64,000 bases of DNA from NCBI RefSeq assembly GCF_014207745.1, contig NZ_JACHJB010000003.1, positions 1,280,564-1,344,563 of the forward strand. The letters are read 5' to 3'. Below are positions 25,108 to 33,301 of this stretch, one piece after another. Position 1 is the first letter of the stretch. Every line of letters starts with the position of its first letter. This DNA is from Nonomuraea muscovyensis. Its GTDB lineage: Bacteria; Actinomycetota; Actinomycetes; Streptosporangiales; Streptosporangiaceae. The notes under the pieces were generated by a model. That model had not been told where the DNA came from, did no database searches, and saw only the letters and a program-made list of their open reading frames with translations. The position numbers were made by a program, and so were the translations under genes.

Positions 25108-25958
25108 CATTTCTGCTGGACGAGATCGCGCTCGCCACCGCTCGGCTGGCCGAGGCAGGTGTGCCCTCGCCGCGCACGGACGCGGAGGAGATCGCGGCAT
25201 TCGTTCACGGCGTGCGCAGGAGCGAGCTCCACACGGTCAAGGACGCCGACTTCGACGCGCTGTTCTGGGAGGGCGTCGCCCGCCGCGCGGCCCGTGAGCC
25301 GCTGCAGCACATCACCGGCCACGCCTACTTCCGCTATCTCGAGCTCGAGGTCGGGCCCGGGGTGTTCGTGCCGCGGCCCGAGACCGAGGTCATGGCCGGC
25401 TGGGCCATCGAGACGCTGCGCGCGATGGACGTCACCGCCCCGCTCGTCGTCGATCTCGGCACCGGCTCCGGCGCGATCGCGCTGTCGATCGCCCAGGAGG
25501 TCGCGCTCGCCGAGGTGCACGCCGTCGAGGTCGATCCCGGCGCCTACTCCTGGGCCAAGCGCAACATCTCCGAGCACGGCCAGGGCCGCGTCCAACTGCA
25601 CCCCGAAGACCTGGCGGAGGCCTTGCCCGAGCTCAACGGCACGGTCGACCTCGTCATCTCCAACCCTCCGTACATTCCGCCCGGCGCCGTCCCTCGCGAC
25701 CCCGAGGTGCGCGAGTACGACCCGACCCGAGCCCTCTACGGCAGCGGCGGCGACGGTCTCGGCGAGGTCCGGGCTGTCGAGCGCACCGCCCGCCGGCTGC
25801 TGCGCCCCGGTGGCTGGGTCGCCGTCGAGCACGCCGACGAGCAGGGCAGGGCCGTCTACCTGACGTTCCCCGAGGACAACGGCTGGCGAGACGTACGTCT
25901 GCGCCAGGACTTGACCCGCAGAGACCGCTTCGTCACCGCGAGGCTCGGCCAGGACTAG
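25104..25958 (+). CDS. prmC: Release factor glutamine N5-methyltransferase
   Basis: 284 residues from ATG 25104, overlapping the prfA stop as ATGA. A helical N-terminal domain (residues 1-75) binds the release factor. The SAM-binding Rossmann domain has VVDLGTGSGAIALSIA and the catalytic SNPPYIPP at about 186-193, whose Asn-Pro-Pro-Tyr contacts the target glutamine. QHITGHAYFRYLELEV and the following GVFVPRPETE are family signatures. It methylates the GGQ glutamine of RF1 (and RF2). A one-base gap separates it from the next gene. Confidence 0.95.
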   Translation: MTFLLDEIALATARLAEAGVPSPRTDAEEIAAFVHGVRRSELHTVKDADFDALFWEGVARRAAREPLQHITGHAYFRYLELEVGPGVFVPRPETEVMAGWAIETLRAMDVTAPLVVDLGTGSGAIALSIAQEVALAEVHAVEVDPGAYSWAKRNISEHGQGRVQLHPEDLAEALPELNGTVDLVISNPPYIPPGAVPRDPEVREYDPTRALYGSGGDGLGEVRAVERTARRLLRPGGWVAVEHADEQGRAVYLTFPEDNGWRDVRLRQDLTRRDRFVTARLGQD

Positions 25959-25959
25959 G

Positions 25960-26616
25960 ATGCACGCCGTGACCAGACGCTTTGACTGCACGGACCTCGA
26001 ACAACGAGCCGAGGGCCTGACCGAGGCCGCCACCGCCGTCCGCCGCGGTGAGCTCGTGGTGCTCCCGACGGACACCGTGTACGGCATCGGTGCCGACGCG
26101 TTCACGCCCGCGGCGGTCACCGCGCTGCTCGACGCCAAGGGCCGGGGCCGCGACATGCCGCCGCCCGTCCTCGTCGGCACCGTCCGGGCCGCCACCGCGC
26201 TGGTGGAGGACCTCGGCCCGTACGGGCAGGACCTCATCGACGCCTTCTGGCCCGGCCCGCTCACGCTGGTGTGCAAGGCCAACCGGGCGCTGTCGTGGGA
26301 CCTGGGCGACACCAAGGGCACAGTGGCGGTGCGCATGCCGCTCCACCCGGTCGCCCTCGACCTGCTCAAGGAGACCGGCCCGATGGCCGTCTCCAGCGCC
26401 AACCGGTCCGGCTCGGCCGCCGCCGTCACCGCCCAGGAGGCCGAGGAGCAGCTCGGCGACACGGTCGCCGTCTACCTCGACGGCGGCGCCACCACCGACC
26501 ACACCCCCTCCACGATCCTCGACCTCACCACGGCCGTGCCGCGGCTGCTGCGGCGTGGGGCGATCCCCGTGGAGAAGCTGCGTGGCATCATCGGCTACGT
26601 CGCGACCGACGGTTGA
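25960..26616 (+). CDS. L-threonylcarbamoyladenylate synthase (Sua5/YciO/YrdC family)
   Basis: 218 residues. It matches the YrdC-domain core: GELVVLPTDTVYGIGADAF at about 30-48, DAKGRGRDMPPPVLV, DAFWPGPLTLVCKA, and AVSSANRSGSAAAVTAQEAE. It uses threonine, bicarbonate and ATP to make the activated carbamoyl for t6A at position 37 of ANN-decoding tRNAs. The length equals the single-domain TsaC form, without the extra C-terminal Sua5 domain. It lies one base after prmC, so the run prfA-prmC-this gene is a translation-related operon, as in other actinobacteria. Confidence 0.93.
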   Translation: MHAVTRRFDCTDLEQRAEGLTEAATAVRRGELVVLPTDTVYGIGADAFTPAAVTALLDAKGRGRDMPPPVLVGTVRAATALVEDLGPYGQDLIDAFWPGPLTLVCKANRALSWDLGDTKGTVAVRMPLHPVALDLLKETGPMAVSSANRSGSAAAVTAQEAEEQLGDTVAVYLDGGATTDHTPSTILDLTTAVPRLLRRGAIPVEKLRGIIGYVATDG

Positions 26617-26706
26617 CGCCATACCGTCTGCTTATCCCGGCTGCGGTGGCGCCCGGGTCATGCCTACGGTGACTTCCGGAGCGGTCACGACGTCCGGGAG
26701 TAGCCC

Positions 26707-29121
26707 ATGGGCAAGTTCGACGGCATGGACCCTGAGCTGGTGCGTGACCTGCTGGCCGAGCTCAAGCGCGCGGCCGAGCAGTTGCGCACCACCGAGGGGC
26801 GGGTCACCCAGGTCCTGAGCCGCGCGGGCGTGTCCGTCCAGACGACGCACCGGCCCGTCCAGGTGGCCGACGCCGCCGACGCCATGACCAAGGACGTACG
26901 GACCCGGCTCGGGCTGCTGGAGAAACGCGCCGGCGAGCCCCGCGACCCGGGCACCGGCTCCGACACCCCGAAGAACGGCGACACCCCCAAATCGGGGGAG
27001 GACGCGAAGAAGGGTGACGAGGGCAAGAAGGGCGACGTCCCGAAGACGGGGGACGAGACCAAGAAGGGCGACGAAGCCAAGACCGGCGACACCCCGAAGA
27101 CCGGCGACGACGCGAAGAAGGGCGACGCCCCGAAGGCGGGGGAGGACGCGAAGAAGGGTGACGAGGCCAAGACCGGCGACACCCCGAAGACCGGCGACGA
27201 CGCGAAGACCGGCGACGCCCCGAAGACGGGGGACGACGCGAAGAAGGGCGACACCCCGAAGGGCGAGACCCCTCGCGACACCAAACCCGACGCCGGCCCC
27301 ATCGACCCTCCGAAGGACGACAAGCCGGCCAATGACGACGCCAAGACCGGCGGCGAGGACGCCAAGACCGGTGACAAGGGCGACCGGACGGGTGACCAGG
27401 GCGACGACGGCAGGCGCTGCGAGGACGACGGCAAGACGGGCGACGCCACCAGACCACGCGACGACGGCGCCACCCGCGACGACCGCGGCACCGACGCCGG
27501 GCGCGACCAGCCCGTGGACACCCCGGCCAAGGACCACCCGGACGACCAGGACCCGCAGAGGCCCCGGGTCGTCGTCGTGGACGGCGTGAAGGTCCTGCAG
27601 GTCCCCATCGACCCGCCCACCGCCGCCGAACTGAGCGACCTGCTCGAAAACCTCGACGAGTTCCAGCCCATCGAGATGCCGACCCCCACGGACGACGCCC
27701 GCACCGGCGAGACCGGAACCCGCCCACCCGCCGACACCAGGACCGGCAACGGCGTGGCCTCCGTCGACGTCCGGCCTCCGGACGCCGCCACGTTACGGAA
27801 CATCGTCGACAACGCCCGTGACATCCGCCCGGTCGACATGCCGACGGTGGACGTTCCGCCGGGCGCGTACGGCCAGGACGAGTGGGGCTCCAGGAACGTC
27901 CGGCCCGACGTCCGGCCCGATGCCCAGCCCGACGTCCGGCCCGATGTCCGGCCCGGCGCGGTGGACCCCGGCACGCCGCCGTCCCAGAGCACCGGCGTCC
28001 AGCCTGGCACCGTCCCCCCGCCGACCCCCATCGCCGACTCCCCGAACGGCGGCTCCGCCGACCCGACGCCAGGCCAGGACCCCTGCCCACCCGCCGACCG
28101 CGACACCCCGACCCCCCGCGACACCACCCCCGACCGCGACACCCGCACAGACCGCGACACCCGCACAGACCCGGGCACCGACCGTGACGGCCGTGGCGAC
28201 GCGAGTACGACGCCCGACCGTGACACCCCCACCGGCTCGGAGGCGAGGCCGGAGCGGGACTCCCCGGCGGACGGGGACACCACCCGAGGCCGTGACGCAC
28301 CCGCAGCCACCGACCCGAGGCGGGACGGTTCCACCGGCACGCCCCCCGACCTGGGCGTCCCCGTGGCCATCGACCCCACACCCCCGGCCGGATCCGAAGC
28401 CACCCCACGCACGGGCGACGGCACAGGCGCGGACACCGGGACGGGCACGGACACGGGGACGGCCAAGGACACCGGGACAGGCTCGGACACCGGATCGGGC
28501 AAGGACGGTACCGGCACGGATGCCAGGCCGGGGACGGATGACAGGTCGGACAGCAGGACGGGCACGGGTAACGGCGTGGGCACAGGCGGCCGCGCGGAGA
28601 CGCCCGCCTACCCGGCCCCAGAGAGCCCTCTGACGGTCGCCGACCGAAGCGGGCCGGACAGTTCTCCGGACGGGGTCGTCGCCGCGGACGGTGGCCCCTG
28701 GTACCGCGACGGCGCCGGGATTGCTGCAGGAGAGGGCGACCCCTGGTACCGCGACGGCGCCGGGGTGGTCGCAGGAGAGGGCGACCCCTGGTACCGCGAC
28801 GAGGGCGACGTGGCCGCCGTGCGGGCAGTCCCTCTCGACCCCGACGGCGTCATCACCCTGGTCGGCCACGACAGCGGCATCCCGCCGCAGGACCTGCAGC
28901 CTGCCGGGGGCCCGCCCGCCGAGGCGCGGCCCGACGAGATGCCGTCCGGCGCGCACGGCCAGGGGGAGCCGGTACTCAGAGCGGCCGAACACGCTTATCG
29001 ACCTGACCACGCCGACGCCGACCCCGACCACGCCGACCAAGCCGACCACGCCAATGCCGACCATTACGGACCGCCCGGAACCGTGGATCTCGGCGTACCC
29101 GGCAGGGAAAGGAGCGTGTGA
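26707..29121 (+). CDS. Repetitive protein with WXG100-like N-terminus, unknown function
   Basis: 804 residues, Asp/Thr/Pro/Gly/Lys-rich and mostly disordered. Residues 1-75 (MDPELVRDLLAELKRAAEQL ... MTKDVRTRLGLLEKR) could form a helical hairpin like those of ESX/WXG100 substrates, although the Trp-x-Gly turn is absent. Residues about 80-200 are short repeats of the kind DDAKKGD, EAKTGD and TPKTGD. Two short ordered-looking stretches follow (PRVVVVDGVKVLQVPIDP; ATLRNIVDNARDIRPVDMPT), then RPDV repeats, a Thr/Asp-rich stretch and a 15-residue repeat PWYRDGAGVVAGEGD. No signal peptide or membrane segment. The stop overlaps the start of the next gene, so the two are probably partners. It resembles no family I can name; type VII secretion is a guess from the N-terminus. 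Confidence 0.7.
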   Translation: MGKFDGMDPELVRDLLAELKRAAEQLRTTEGRVTQVLSRAGVSVQTTHRPVQVADAADAMTKDVRTRLGLLEKRAGEPRDPGTGSDTPKNGDTPKSGEDAKKGDEGKKGDVPKTGDETKKGDEAKTGDTPKTGDDAKKGDAPKAGEDAKKGDEAKTGDTPKTGDDAKTGDAPKTGDDAKKGDTPKGETPRDTKPDAGPIDPPKDDKPANDDAKTGGEDAKTGDKGDRTGDQGDDGRRCEDDGKTGDATRPRDDGATRDDRGTDAGRDQPVDTPAKDHPDDQDPQRPRVVVVDGVKVLQVPIDPPTAAELSDLLENLDEFQPIEMPTPTDDARTGETGTRPPADTRTGNGVASVDVRPPDAATLRNIVDNARDIRPVDMPTVDVPPGAYGQDEWGSRNVRPDVRPDAQPDVRPDVRPGAVDPGTPPSQSTGVQPGTVPPPTPIADSPNGGSADPTPGQDPCPPADRDTPTPRDTTPDRDTRTDRDTRTDPGTDRDGRGDASTTPDRDTPTGSEARPERDSPADGDTTRGRDAPAATDPRRDGSTGTPPDLGVPVAIDPTPPAGSEATPRTGDGTGADTGTGTDTGTAKDTGTGSDTGSGKDGTGTDARPGTDDRSDSRTGTGNGVGTGGRAETPAYPAPESPLTVADRSGPDSSPDGVVAADGGPWYRDGAGIAAGEGDPWYRDGAGVVAGEGDPWYRDEGDVAAVRAVPLDPDGVITLVGHDSGIPPQDLQPAGGPPAEARPDEMPSGAHGQGEPVLRAAEHAYRPDHADADPDHADQADHANADHYGPPGTVDLGVPGRERSV
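27000..27270 (+). repeat. Lys/Gly/Asp-coding repeat block, 90-base higher-order period
   Basis: Short units such as GACGCGAAGAAGGGCGAC recur. A longer period is visible: the 50 bases from 27071 reappear nearly unchanged from 27161, 90 bases later. Such arrays expand and contract by slippage or recombination. Confidence 0.65.
28691..28800 (+). repeat. 45-base tandem repeat, about 2.4 copies
   Basis: CCCTGGTACCGCGAC recurs at 28696, 28741 and 28786, exactly 45 bases apart, encoding PWYRDGAGIAAGEGD and close variants. In-frame and probably polymorphic. Confidence 0.8.
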
Positions 29122-29498
29122 TGTACGCGGACCCGCCCGCACCCCAGCCCATGCGGCCCGGCGAGAGCCCGCCCGCCACACCCGGCGCCAACCCGCTGGA
29201 CCCGCAGCCGCGAGCGTGGGAGTTCAACCCCGAGTACCAGCGCCTGGTCACTGCCTGGCAGACCGTGCTGCCGCTGCTGGAGAACATCACCACGGCCCTC
29301 GACAAGGCCTACCGGCAGGCCCGGAGCCCGCAGACCTGGGAGGCCCCCGTAGGCGAACGCTATGTGGAGGACATCGCCGCCTGGCGCTCCAGGCTGGCCC
29401 TCTACCGGCAGGCCGTGCTCACCGCGATCAGCGACGAGGCGGCCGACACCCCCCGCTGGATCCCCAGCAAAGCGGGCGCGCCCCACGCCTTCTCGTAG
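29121..29498 (+). CDS. Small protein coupled to the repetitive protein, unknown function
   Basis: 125 residues from ATG 29121 (an in-frame GTG at 29118 is an alternative); AGGAG sits six bases upstream. The stop of the previous gene and this start share bases (TGATG), implying translational coupling. Residues 1-30 are Pro-rich and probably disordered. Residues about 35-110 look like two or three amphipathic helices (EYQRLVTAWQTVLPLLENIT, ALDKAYRQARSPQTWEAPVG, VEDIAAWRSRLALYRQAVLT), a size and helicity similar to small WXG100-like proteins, with Trp in an SPQTWEAPVG turn. No signal or membrane segment. The function is unknown; with its neighbour it may form a secreted or scaffold pair. Confidence 0.7.
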   Translation: MYADPPAPQPMRPGESPPATPGANPLDPQPRAWEFNPEYQRLVTAWQTVLPLLENITTALDKAYRQARSPQTWEAPVGERYVEDIAAWRSRLALYRQAVLTAISDEAADTPRWIPSKAGAPHAFS

Positions 29499-29788
29499 GA
29501 GCCCCCTGCCTCGGCCAGGCCCACCGGAACAAGACGGGGCCATGCGACGGCGTGCCGCGAGAGGCAGCTGGGTGGGGTTGTGTCGCGAGGGGCCGGCTGG
29601 GTGGGGGCGTCCCGCGCAGCCCGGATGCCCCGCGAAGCCCGAATGGCTCCGCGAAGCGCAGACGTCCGTGCGGAGCCAAGGACGTCGGGGTCGAGGCGGG
29701 CTGGGGTTCCAGGGCGTGGCGGGGGAGGTGGGGGAGGCCGGTGCGGGGATGTGTGGGCAAAACAGACACTCGCCTTTAGAGTGGAGAA
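29499..29788 (+). other. Intergenic region upstream of glyA
   Basis: 290 bases without a gene. It contains three degenerate 18-19-base direct repeats (29613-29630, 29631-29649, 29650-29668; CGCGAAGCCCGAATGGCTC and variants) and an inverted repeat GGCTCCGC/GCGGAGCC (29645-29652 and 29670-29677). Its A/T-richer end before ATG 29789 (CACTCGCCTTTAGAGTGG) may hold the glyA promoter. I see no recognisable riboswitch. Confidence 0.4.
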
Positions 29789-31054
29789 ATGGGTCCACAG
29801 CCCTACTACGGCCCCGATTTCGGCCTGCTCCAGCGGCAGGACCCCGAGCTGGCCCAGGTGCTGCTCGACGAGCTGGAGCGGGTACGCGGCGGCCTCCAGC
29901 TCATCGCGAGCGAGAACTTCACCTCGCCCGCCGTCCTCGCCGCCCTCGGCTCCACCCTCACCAACAAGTACGCCGAGGGCTACCCGGGCAGGCGCTACTA
30001 CGGCGGCTGCGAGGTCGTGGACCGGGCCGAGCGGCTGGCCGTCGACCGGGCCCGCGAGCTGTTCGGGGCCGAGCACGCCAACGTCCAGCCGCACTCCGGC
30101 GCGACGGCCAACCTGGCCGCGTACGCGGCGCTGCTGCAGCCGGGCGACACGATGCTGGCGATGGCGTTGCAGCACGGCGGCCACCTCACCCACGGCTCCA
30201 AGGTGAACTTCTCGGGAAGATGGTTCGACGTCGTCTCGTACGGGGTGCGACGTGACAGCGAACTCATCGACTACGACGAGGTGCGCGAGCTGGCGCTGCG
30301 GCACCAGCCGAAGCTGATCGTGTGCGGCGCCACCGCCTACCCCCGGCTGCTGGACTTCGCCGCCTTCCGCGGCATCGCCGACGAGGTGGGCGCCTGGCTG
30401 CTCGCCGACGTGGCGCACCCGATCGGGCTGATGGCGGGCGGTGCCATCCCGTCGGCGGTGCCGTACGCGGACGTCGTGACCTTCACCACGCACAAGACGC
30501 TGCGCGGCCCGCGCGGCGGCGGCATCCTGTGCACGGCCGAGCTGGCCGCCAGGATCGACCGGGCGGTGTTCCCGTTCATCCAGGGCGGGCCGCTCATGCA
30601 CGCCGTCGCGGCCAAGGCGGTGGCGTTCGGTGAGGCGATGCGGCCCGACTTCGGCGAGCACACCAGGCAGGTGACCGCCAACGCGCGGGCGCTGTGCGAC
30701 GCGCTGGCGGCGGAGGGCATGCGGCCGGTCGCGGGCGGCACCGACACCCACCTGGCGCTGATCGACCTGCGTGACCTCGGGGTATCGGGGGCCGAGGCGG
30801 AGCGGCGGTGCGCGGCGGCCGGGATCACGCTCAACCGCAACGCGATCCCGTATGATCCGGAACCTCCGGCGGTCGCGTCCGGGATCCGGGTCGGCACGGC
30901 GTGCGCGACGACCCAGGGGATGGGACCGGAGGAGCTGAAGGAGGTCGGGATGCTGGTGGCGCAGGCCGTGCGGGATCCCGGTGCGGCACCCGCCGTGCGC
31001 GAGCGCGTGGCGGCGCTGCTGGCCATCCATCAGCCATATCTCAGCGAATATTAA
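29789..31054 (+). CDS. glyA: Serine hydroxymethyltransferase, divergent actinobacterial copy
   Basis: 421 residues. PLP enzyme interconverting serine and glycine with tetrahydrofolate. Signatures: LQLIASENFTSPAVLAALGS, KYAEGYPGRRYYGGCE, PHSGATANLAAY, and the PLP lysine K236 in FTTHKTLRGPRGGGIL, then FIQGGPLMHAVAAKAVAF. Some normally invariant stretches differ: DVAHPIGL in place of the usual DMAHIAGL, and IRVGTACATTQGM in place of the usual IRLGTPALTTRGF pattern. The active-site Asp and His are kept, so it should be active. Its position before the WecA-like gene and the atp operon matches the second SHMT copy of Streptomyces (glyA2), whose physiological role is less certain. Confidence 0.9.
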   Translation: MGPQPYYGPDFGLLQRQDPELAQVLLDELERVRGGLQLIASENFTSPAVLAALGSTLTNKYAEGYPGRRYYGGCEVVDRAERLAVDRARELFGAEHANVQPHSGATANLAAYAALLQPGDTMLAMALQHGGHLTHGSKVNFSGRWFDVVSYGVRRDSELIDYDEVRELALRHQPKLIVCGATAYPRLLDFAAFRGIADEVGAWLLADVAHPIGLMAGGAIPSAVPYADVVTFTTHKTLRGPRGGGILCTAELAARIDRAVFPFIQGGPLMHAVAAKAVAFGEAMRPDFGEHTRQVTANARALCDALAAEGMRPVAGGTDTHLALIDLRDLGVSGAEAERRCAAAGITLNRNAIPYDPEPPAVASGIRVGTACATTQGMGPEELKEVGMLVAQAVRDPGAAPAVRERVAALLAIHQPYLSEY

Positions 31055-31111
31055 GCTGGTCTGTGTCGTTTTCCGGTCACAGCGGGCCGGAGCATCCGGG
31101 AAACTAGGTCC

Positions 31112-32398
31112 GTGCGCGAATACCTGTTCATGGCGCTCGTTGCGGCAGCGGTGACATACCTCCTCGTCCCGCTGGTTCGCCGCTTCGCCATCCGCATCGG
31201 GGCCGCTCCGGAGATCCGCGAGCGCGACGTGCACACCACGCCGACGCCGCGGCTGGGCGGCCTGGCGATGTACGGCGGGCTGGTCGCGGGGCTGCTGGTG
31301 GCGAGCGAGCTGGCCTACACCGGCCAGGCGCTGCGCGAGGGCGACGGCCACACCGTGACGGCCCTGCTCATCGCCGGCGGCATCATCACGGTCACCGGGT
31401 TCCTGGACGACTGGTGGGGGATGGATCCCTTCATCAAGCTCGCCGGCCAGATCGCGGCGGCCGGGGTGCTCGTCTACTACGACCTGCGGCTGGTCTACAT
31501 CCCGCTGCCCAAGGACTGGGGCGGCTCCACGAGCCTCGACTACACCCTGAGCACCATCATCACCATCCTCGTGGTGGTGGTCACGATCAACGCGGTCAAC
31601 TTCGTCGACGGGCTCGACGGCCTGGCGGCGGGGATCGTGTGCATCGCGGCCATGTCCACGTGGGCCTACTCGATCCTGCTGTCGCAGAGCATCAGCGGCA
31701 ACAACATCACCACCACGGCGGGCATCGCCGCCATCCTCATCGGCACCTGCCTGGGGTTCCTGCCGCACAACTTCCACCCGGCCAAGATCTTCATGGGCGA
31801 CACGGGCGCCATGCTGATCGGCCTGGTCCTGGCCTCCTCGATCGTCACGGTGACGCCGCTCGACCCGGCGGTCATCGAGGACATGAACAAGTTCGCGGTG
31901 CTGCTGCCGCTGCTGCTGCCCGCGGCGGTGCTGGTGCTGCCGCTGGTCGACCTCATCACCGCCGTCGTGCGGCGCACCTCCTACGGCATGTCGCCGTTCG
32001 CGCCCGACCGCGGCCACCTGCACCATCGGCTGATGGACATCGGCCACTCCCACCGGCGTTCCGTCCTCATCATGTACGCGTGGGCGTTCCTGTTCGCGTT
32101 CGGCATCGTCGCGATGTCCTGGCGCGGTGTGCCGGTGCTGCTGTTCCCCGTGGTGATCCTGCTGGCCATCGGCGTGCTGGTGCTCATGGCGGCCCCGCGC
32201 TGGCGCGGCCGGGGCGGGCTGCGCTCGCGGGGCAAGCGGCCGACCGACGACGACGGCGGCCCGCCCACCGGTCCGATGCCGCCCATCCTGCCGGAGTCCG
32301 AGGCCAGGCCGGGGGCGCGCCCGGTCCAGGAACCGCCGCAGGAGCGCGCCAGCGCCGAGGGGAAACCGGTCATTCCCGCCTATCCGAGCCGTTCATGA
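31112..32398 (+). CDS. WecA/TagO-like polyprenyl-phosphate sugar-1-phosphate transferase
   Basis: 428 residues from GTG 31112. About ten to eleven membrane segments span residues 1-345; a Pro/Arg-rich cytoplasmic tail follows. MraY/WecA family motifs: TPRLGGLAMYGG, the catalytic Asp pair in TGFLDDWWGMDPFIKLAGQ, INAVNFVDGLDGLAAG, KIFMGDTGAMLIG, and the loop APDRGHLHHRLMD (the His-rich HLHHRL marks the WecA/TagO branch rather than MraY). It transfers a sugar-1-phosphate, typically GlcNAc-1-P, from a UDP-sugar to undecaprenyl phosphate, starting a wall polymer. This gene precedes atp operons throughout actinobacteria. It lies 129 bases upstream of the AtpI-like gene. Confidence 0.92.
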   Translation: MREYLFMALVAAAVTYLLVPLVRRFAIRIGAAPEIRERDVHTTPTPRLGGLAMYGGLVAGLLVASELAYTGQALREGDGHTVTALLIAGGIITVTGFLDDWWGMDPFIKLAGQIAAAGVLVYYDLRLVYIPLPKDWGGSTSLDYTLSTIITILVVVVTINAVNFVDGLDGLAAGIVCIAAMSTWAYSILLSQSISGNNITTTAGIAAILIGTCLGFLPHNFHPAKIFMGDTGAMLIGLVLASSIVTVTPLDPAVIEDMNKFAVLLPLLLPAAVLVLPLVDLITAVVRRTSYGMSPFAPDRGHLHHRLMDIGHSHRRSVLIMYAWAFLFAFGIVAMSWRGVPVLLFPVVILLAIGVLVLMAAPRWRGRGGLRSRGKRPTDDDGGPPTGPMPPILPESEARPGARPVQEPPQERASAEGKPVIPAYPSRS

Positions 32399-32441
32399 TC
32401 GCGAACTAGAAACGGCAGGTAAAAGCGGTCTTCTGTGAGCT

Positions 32442-32457
32442 TGTGATATCTTTCACG
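32442..32457 (+). promoter_or_regulatory. CRP/GlxR-like site upstream of the ATP synthase genes
   Basis: TGTGA-TATCTT-TCACG matches the actinobacterial cAMP-receptor protein pattern TGTGA-N6-TCACA at nine of ten fixed positions. The symmetry extends outwards as GCTTGTGA ... TCACGAGC. It lies about 70 bases upstream of the first gene of the ATP synthase cluster. In Corynebacterium the homologue GlxR binds sites of this type near respiratory genes. Occupancy here is inferred. Confidence 0.55.
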
Positions 32458-32527
32458 AGCAAGGGCCTCCATTGCACGCGCTCTGGGGGTAGCAAACGCT
32501 CGCTTGACAACTTTCCTGGGAGCACCG

Positions 32528-32947
32528 ATGCAGGCCAACGACGTGCGCGTCCTCAAGAGCGCCGCGCTGCCCACCCTGGCGGTGGGGGCGGTCGCCGTGG
32601 TCGTGGCGCTCGGTGTCGCCGGCGGCAAGGGCGCGCTCGGCGCCGCGATCGGCGTGCTGCTCGTCGGGGCGTTCTTCAGCGTCAGCGTGGTCGCCGTGAG
32701 CTACGCCGCGAAGGTGTCGCCCCAGGTCATGGCCATGGCGGCGATGGGCAGCTACCTCGTCAAGGTGATCGTCATCATGGTGATGCTGGCCACGTTCGGC
32801 GACACCACCGCGTGGAATCCCAAGGCCTTTGCGTGGTCCGTCGTGCTCTGCACGATCATCTGGACCGCCTTCGAGGTCCGCGCCTTCGTGAAGACCAAGA
32901 TGCTGTACGTGGACCCCGACGCCTCGGTCCCCGGAAAGGGTGACTGA
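32528..32947 (+). CDS. AtpI-like membrane protein of the ATP synthase operon
   Basis: 139 residues from ATG 32528, with GGGAGC upstream; an in-frame TTG at 32504 is less likely. Four hydrophobic segments are visible (about 10-30, 33-55, 62-85, 95-115), then a polar tail ending VPGKGD. The position between the WecA-like gene and the a-subunit gene, the length and the topology correspond to the protein called AtpI in Streptomyces (the i/UncI class), which assists c-ring assembly or magnesium handling in some bacteria. Sequence identity within the class is low, so the name rests mainly on context. Confidence 0.75.
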   Translation: MQANDVRVLKSAALPTLAVGAVAVVVALGVAGGKGALGAAIGVLLVGAFFSVSVVAVSYAAKVSPQVMAMAAMGSYLVKVIVIMVMLATFGDTTAWNPKAFAWSVVLCTIIWTAFEVRAFVKTKMLYVDPDASVPGKGD

Positions 32948-33015
32948 TGAGCCTGACCAACGGGCCGGGTCCGATATGACTAGTCCTCCGCTCGCCTGCT
33001 ATCGTCGGGCGCGCG

Positions 33016-33231
33016 ATGAGCGAACAGGAACGCCGGCCGGAGGACGACGGTCAGGACTTCGCCAACGCCGCATGGTCGATCCCCAGCTATCTGCTCGCCG
33101 GGATGGCGGTCTATGGCGGTGGTGGCTGGTTGCTGGACCGTTGGCTCGACACGTCCGCGTTCTTCCCCATAGGCATCGTCCTGGGGGTCGTGCTGTCCGT
33201 CTACCTGGTCTACCGGAAGTACGGTCGCTAG
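33016..33231 (+). CDS. AtpZ/AtpI family small membrane protein
   Basis: 71 residues: a charged N-terminus (MSEQERRPEDDG) then two membrane segments with the family pattern GMAVYGGGGWLLDRWLDTS and FFPIGIVLGVVLSVYLVYRKYG. The Gly-rich turn plus GWLLDRWL is characteristic of AtpZ proteins, which in other bacteria form a complex with AtpI beside the ATP synthase. Here AtpZ follows the AtpI-like gene, reversing the order described in alkaliphilic Bacillus. It is the last small gene before atpB. Confidence 0.85.
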   Translation: MSEQERRPEDDGQDFANAAWSIPSYLLAGMAVYGGGGWLLDRWLDTSAFFPIGIVLGVVLSVYLVYRKYGR

Positions 33232-33301
33232 CCCAGCGCAGCGATCGCTTCGCCGCTGAGGAAACCCTTGTGATCCACTACGACGTTGAAGGGAACGCCG
33301 C

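Noticed and set aside
27000..27270. Possible CRISPR array in the repetitive gene
   Set aside because: The repeats are in-frame, degenerate, without unique spacers of constant length, and lie inside a coding sequence.
29362..29788. Frame crossing the glyA upstream region as a coding gene
   Set aside because: Low-complexity Gly/Arg/Ala sequence running into the glyA frame; no ribosome site or motif.
32503..32508. TTGACA as a -35 element for the ATP synthase genes
   Set aside because: It lies only 19 bases before the start codon with no room for a -10 element and leader, so it is probably fortuitous.
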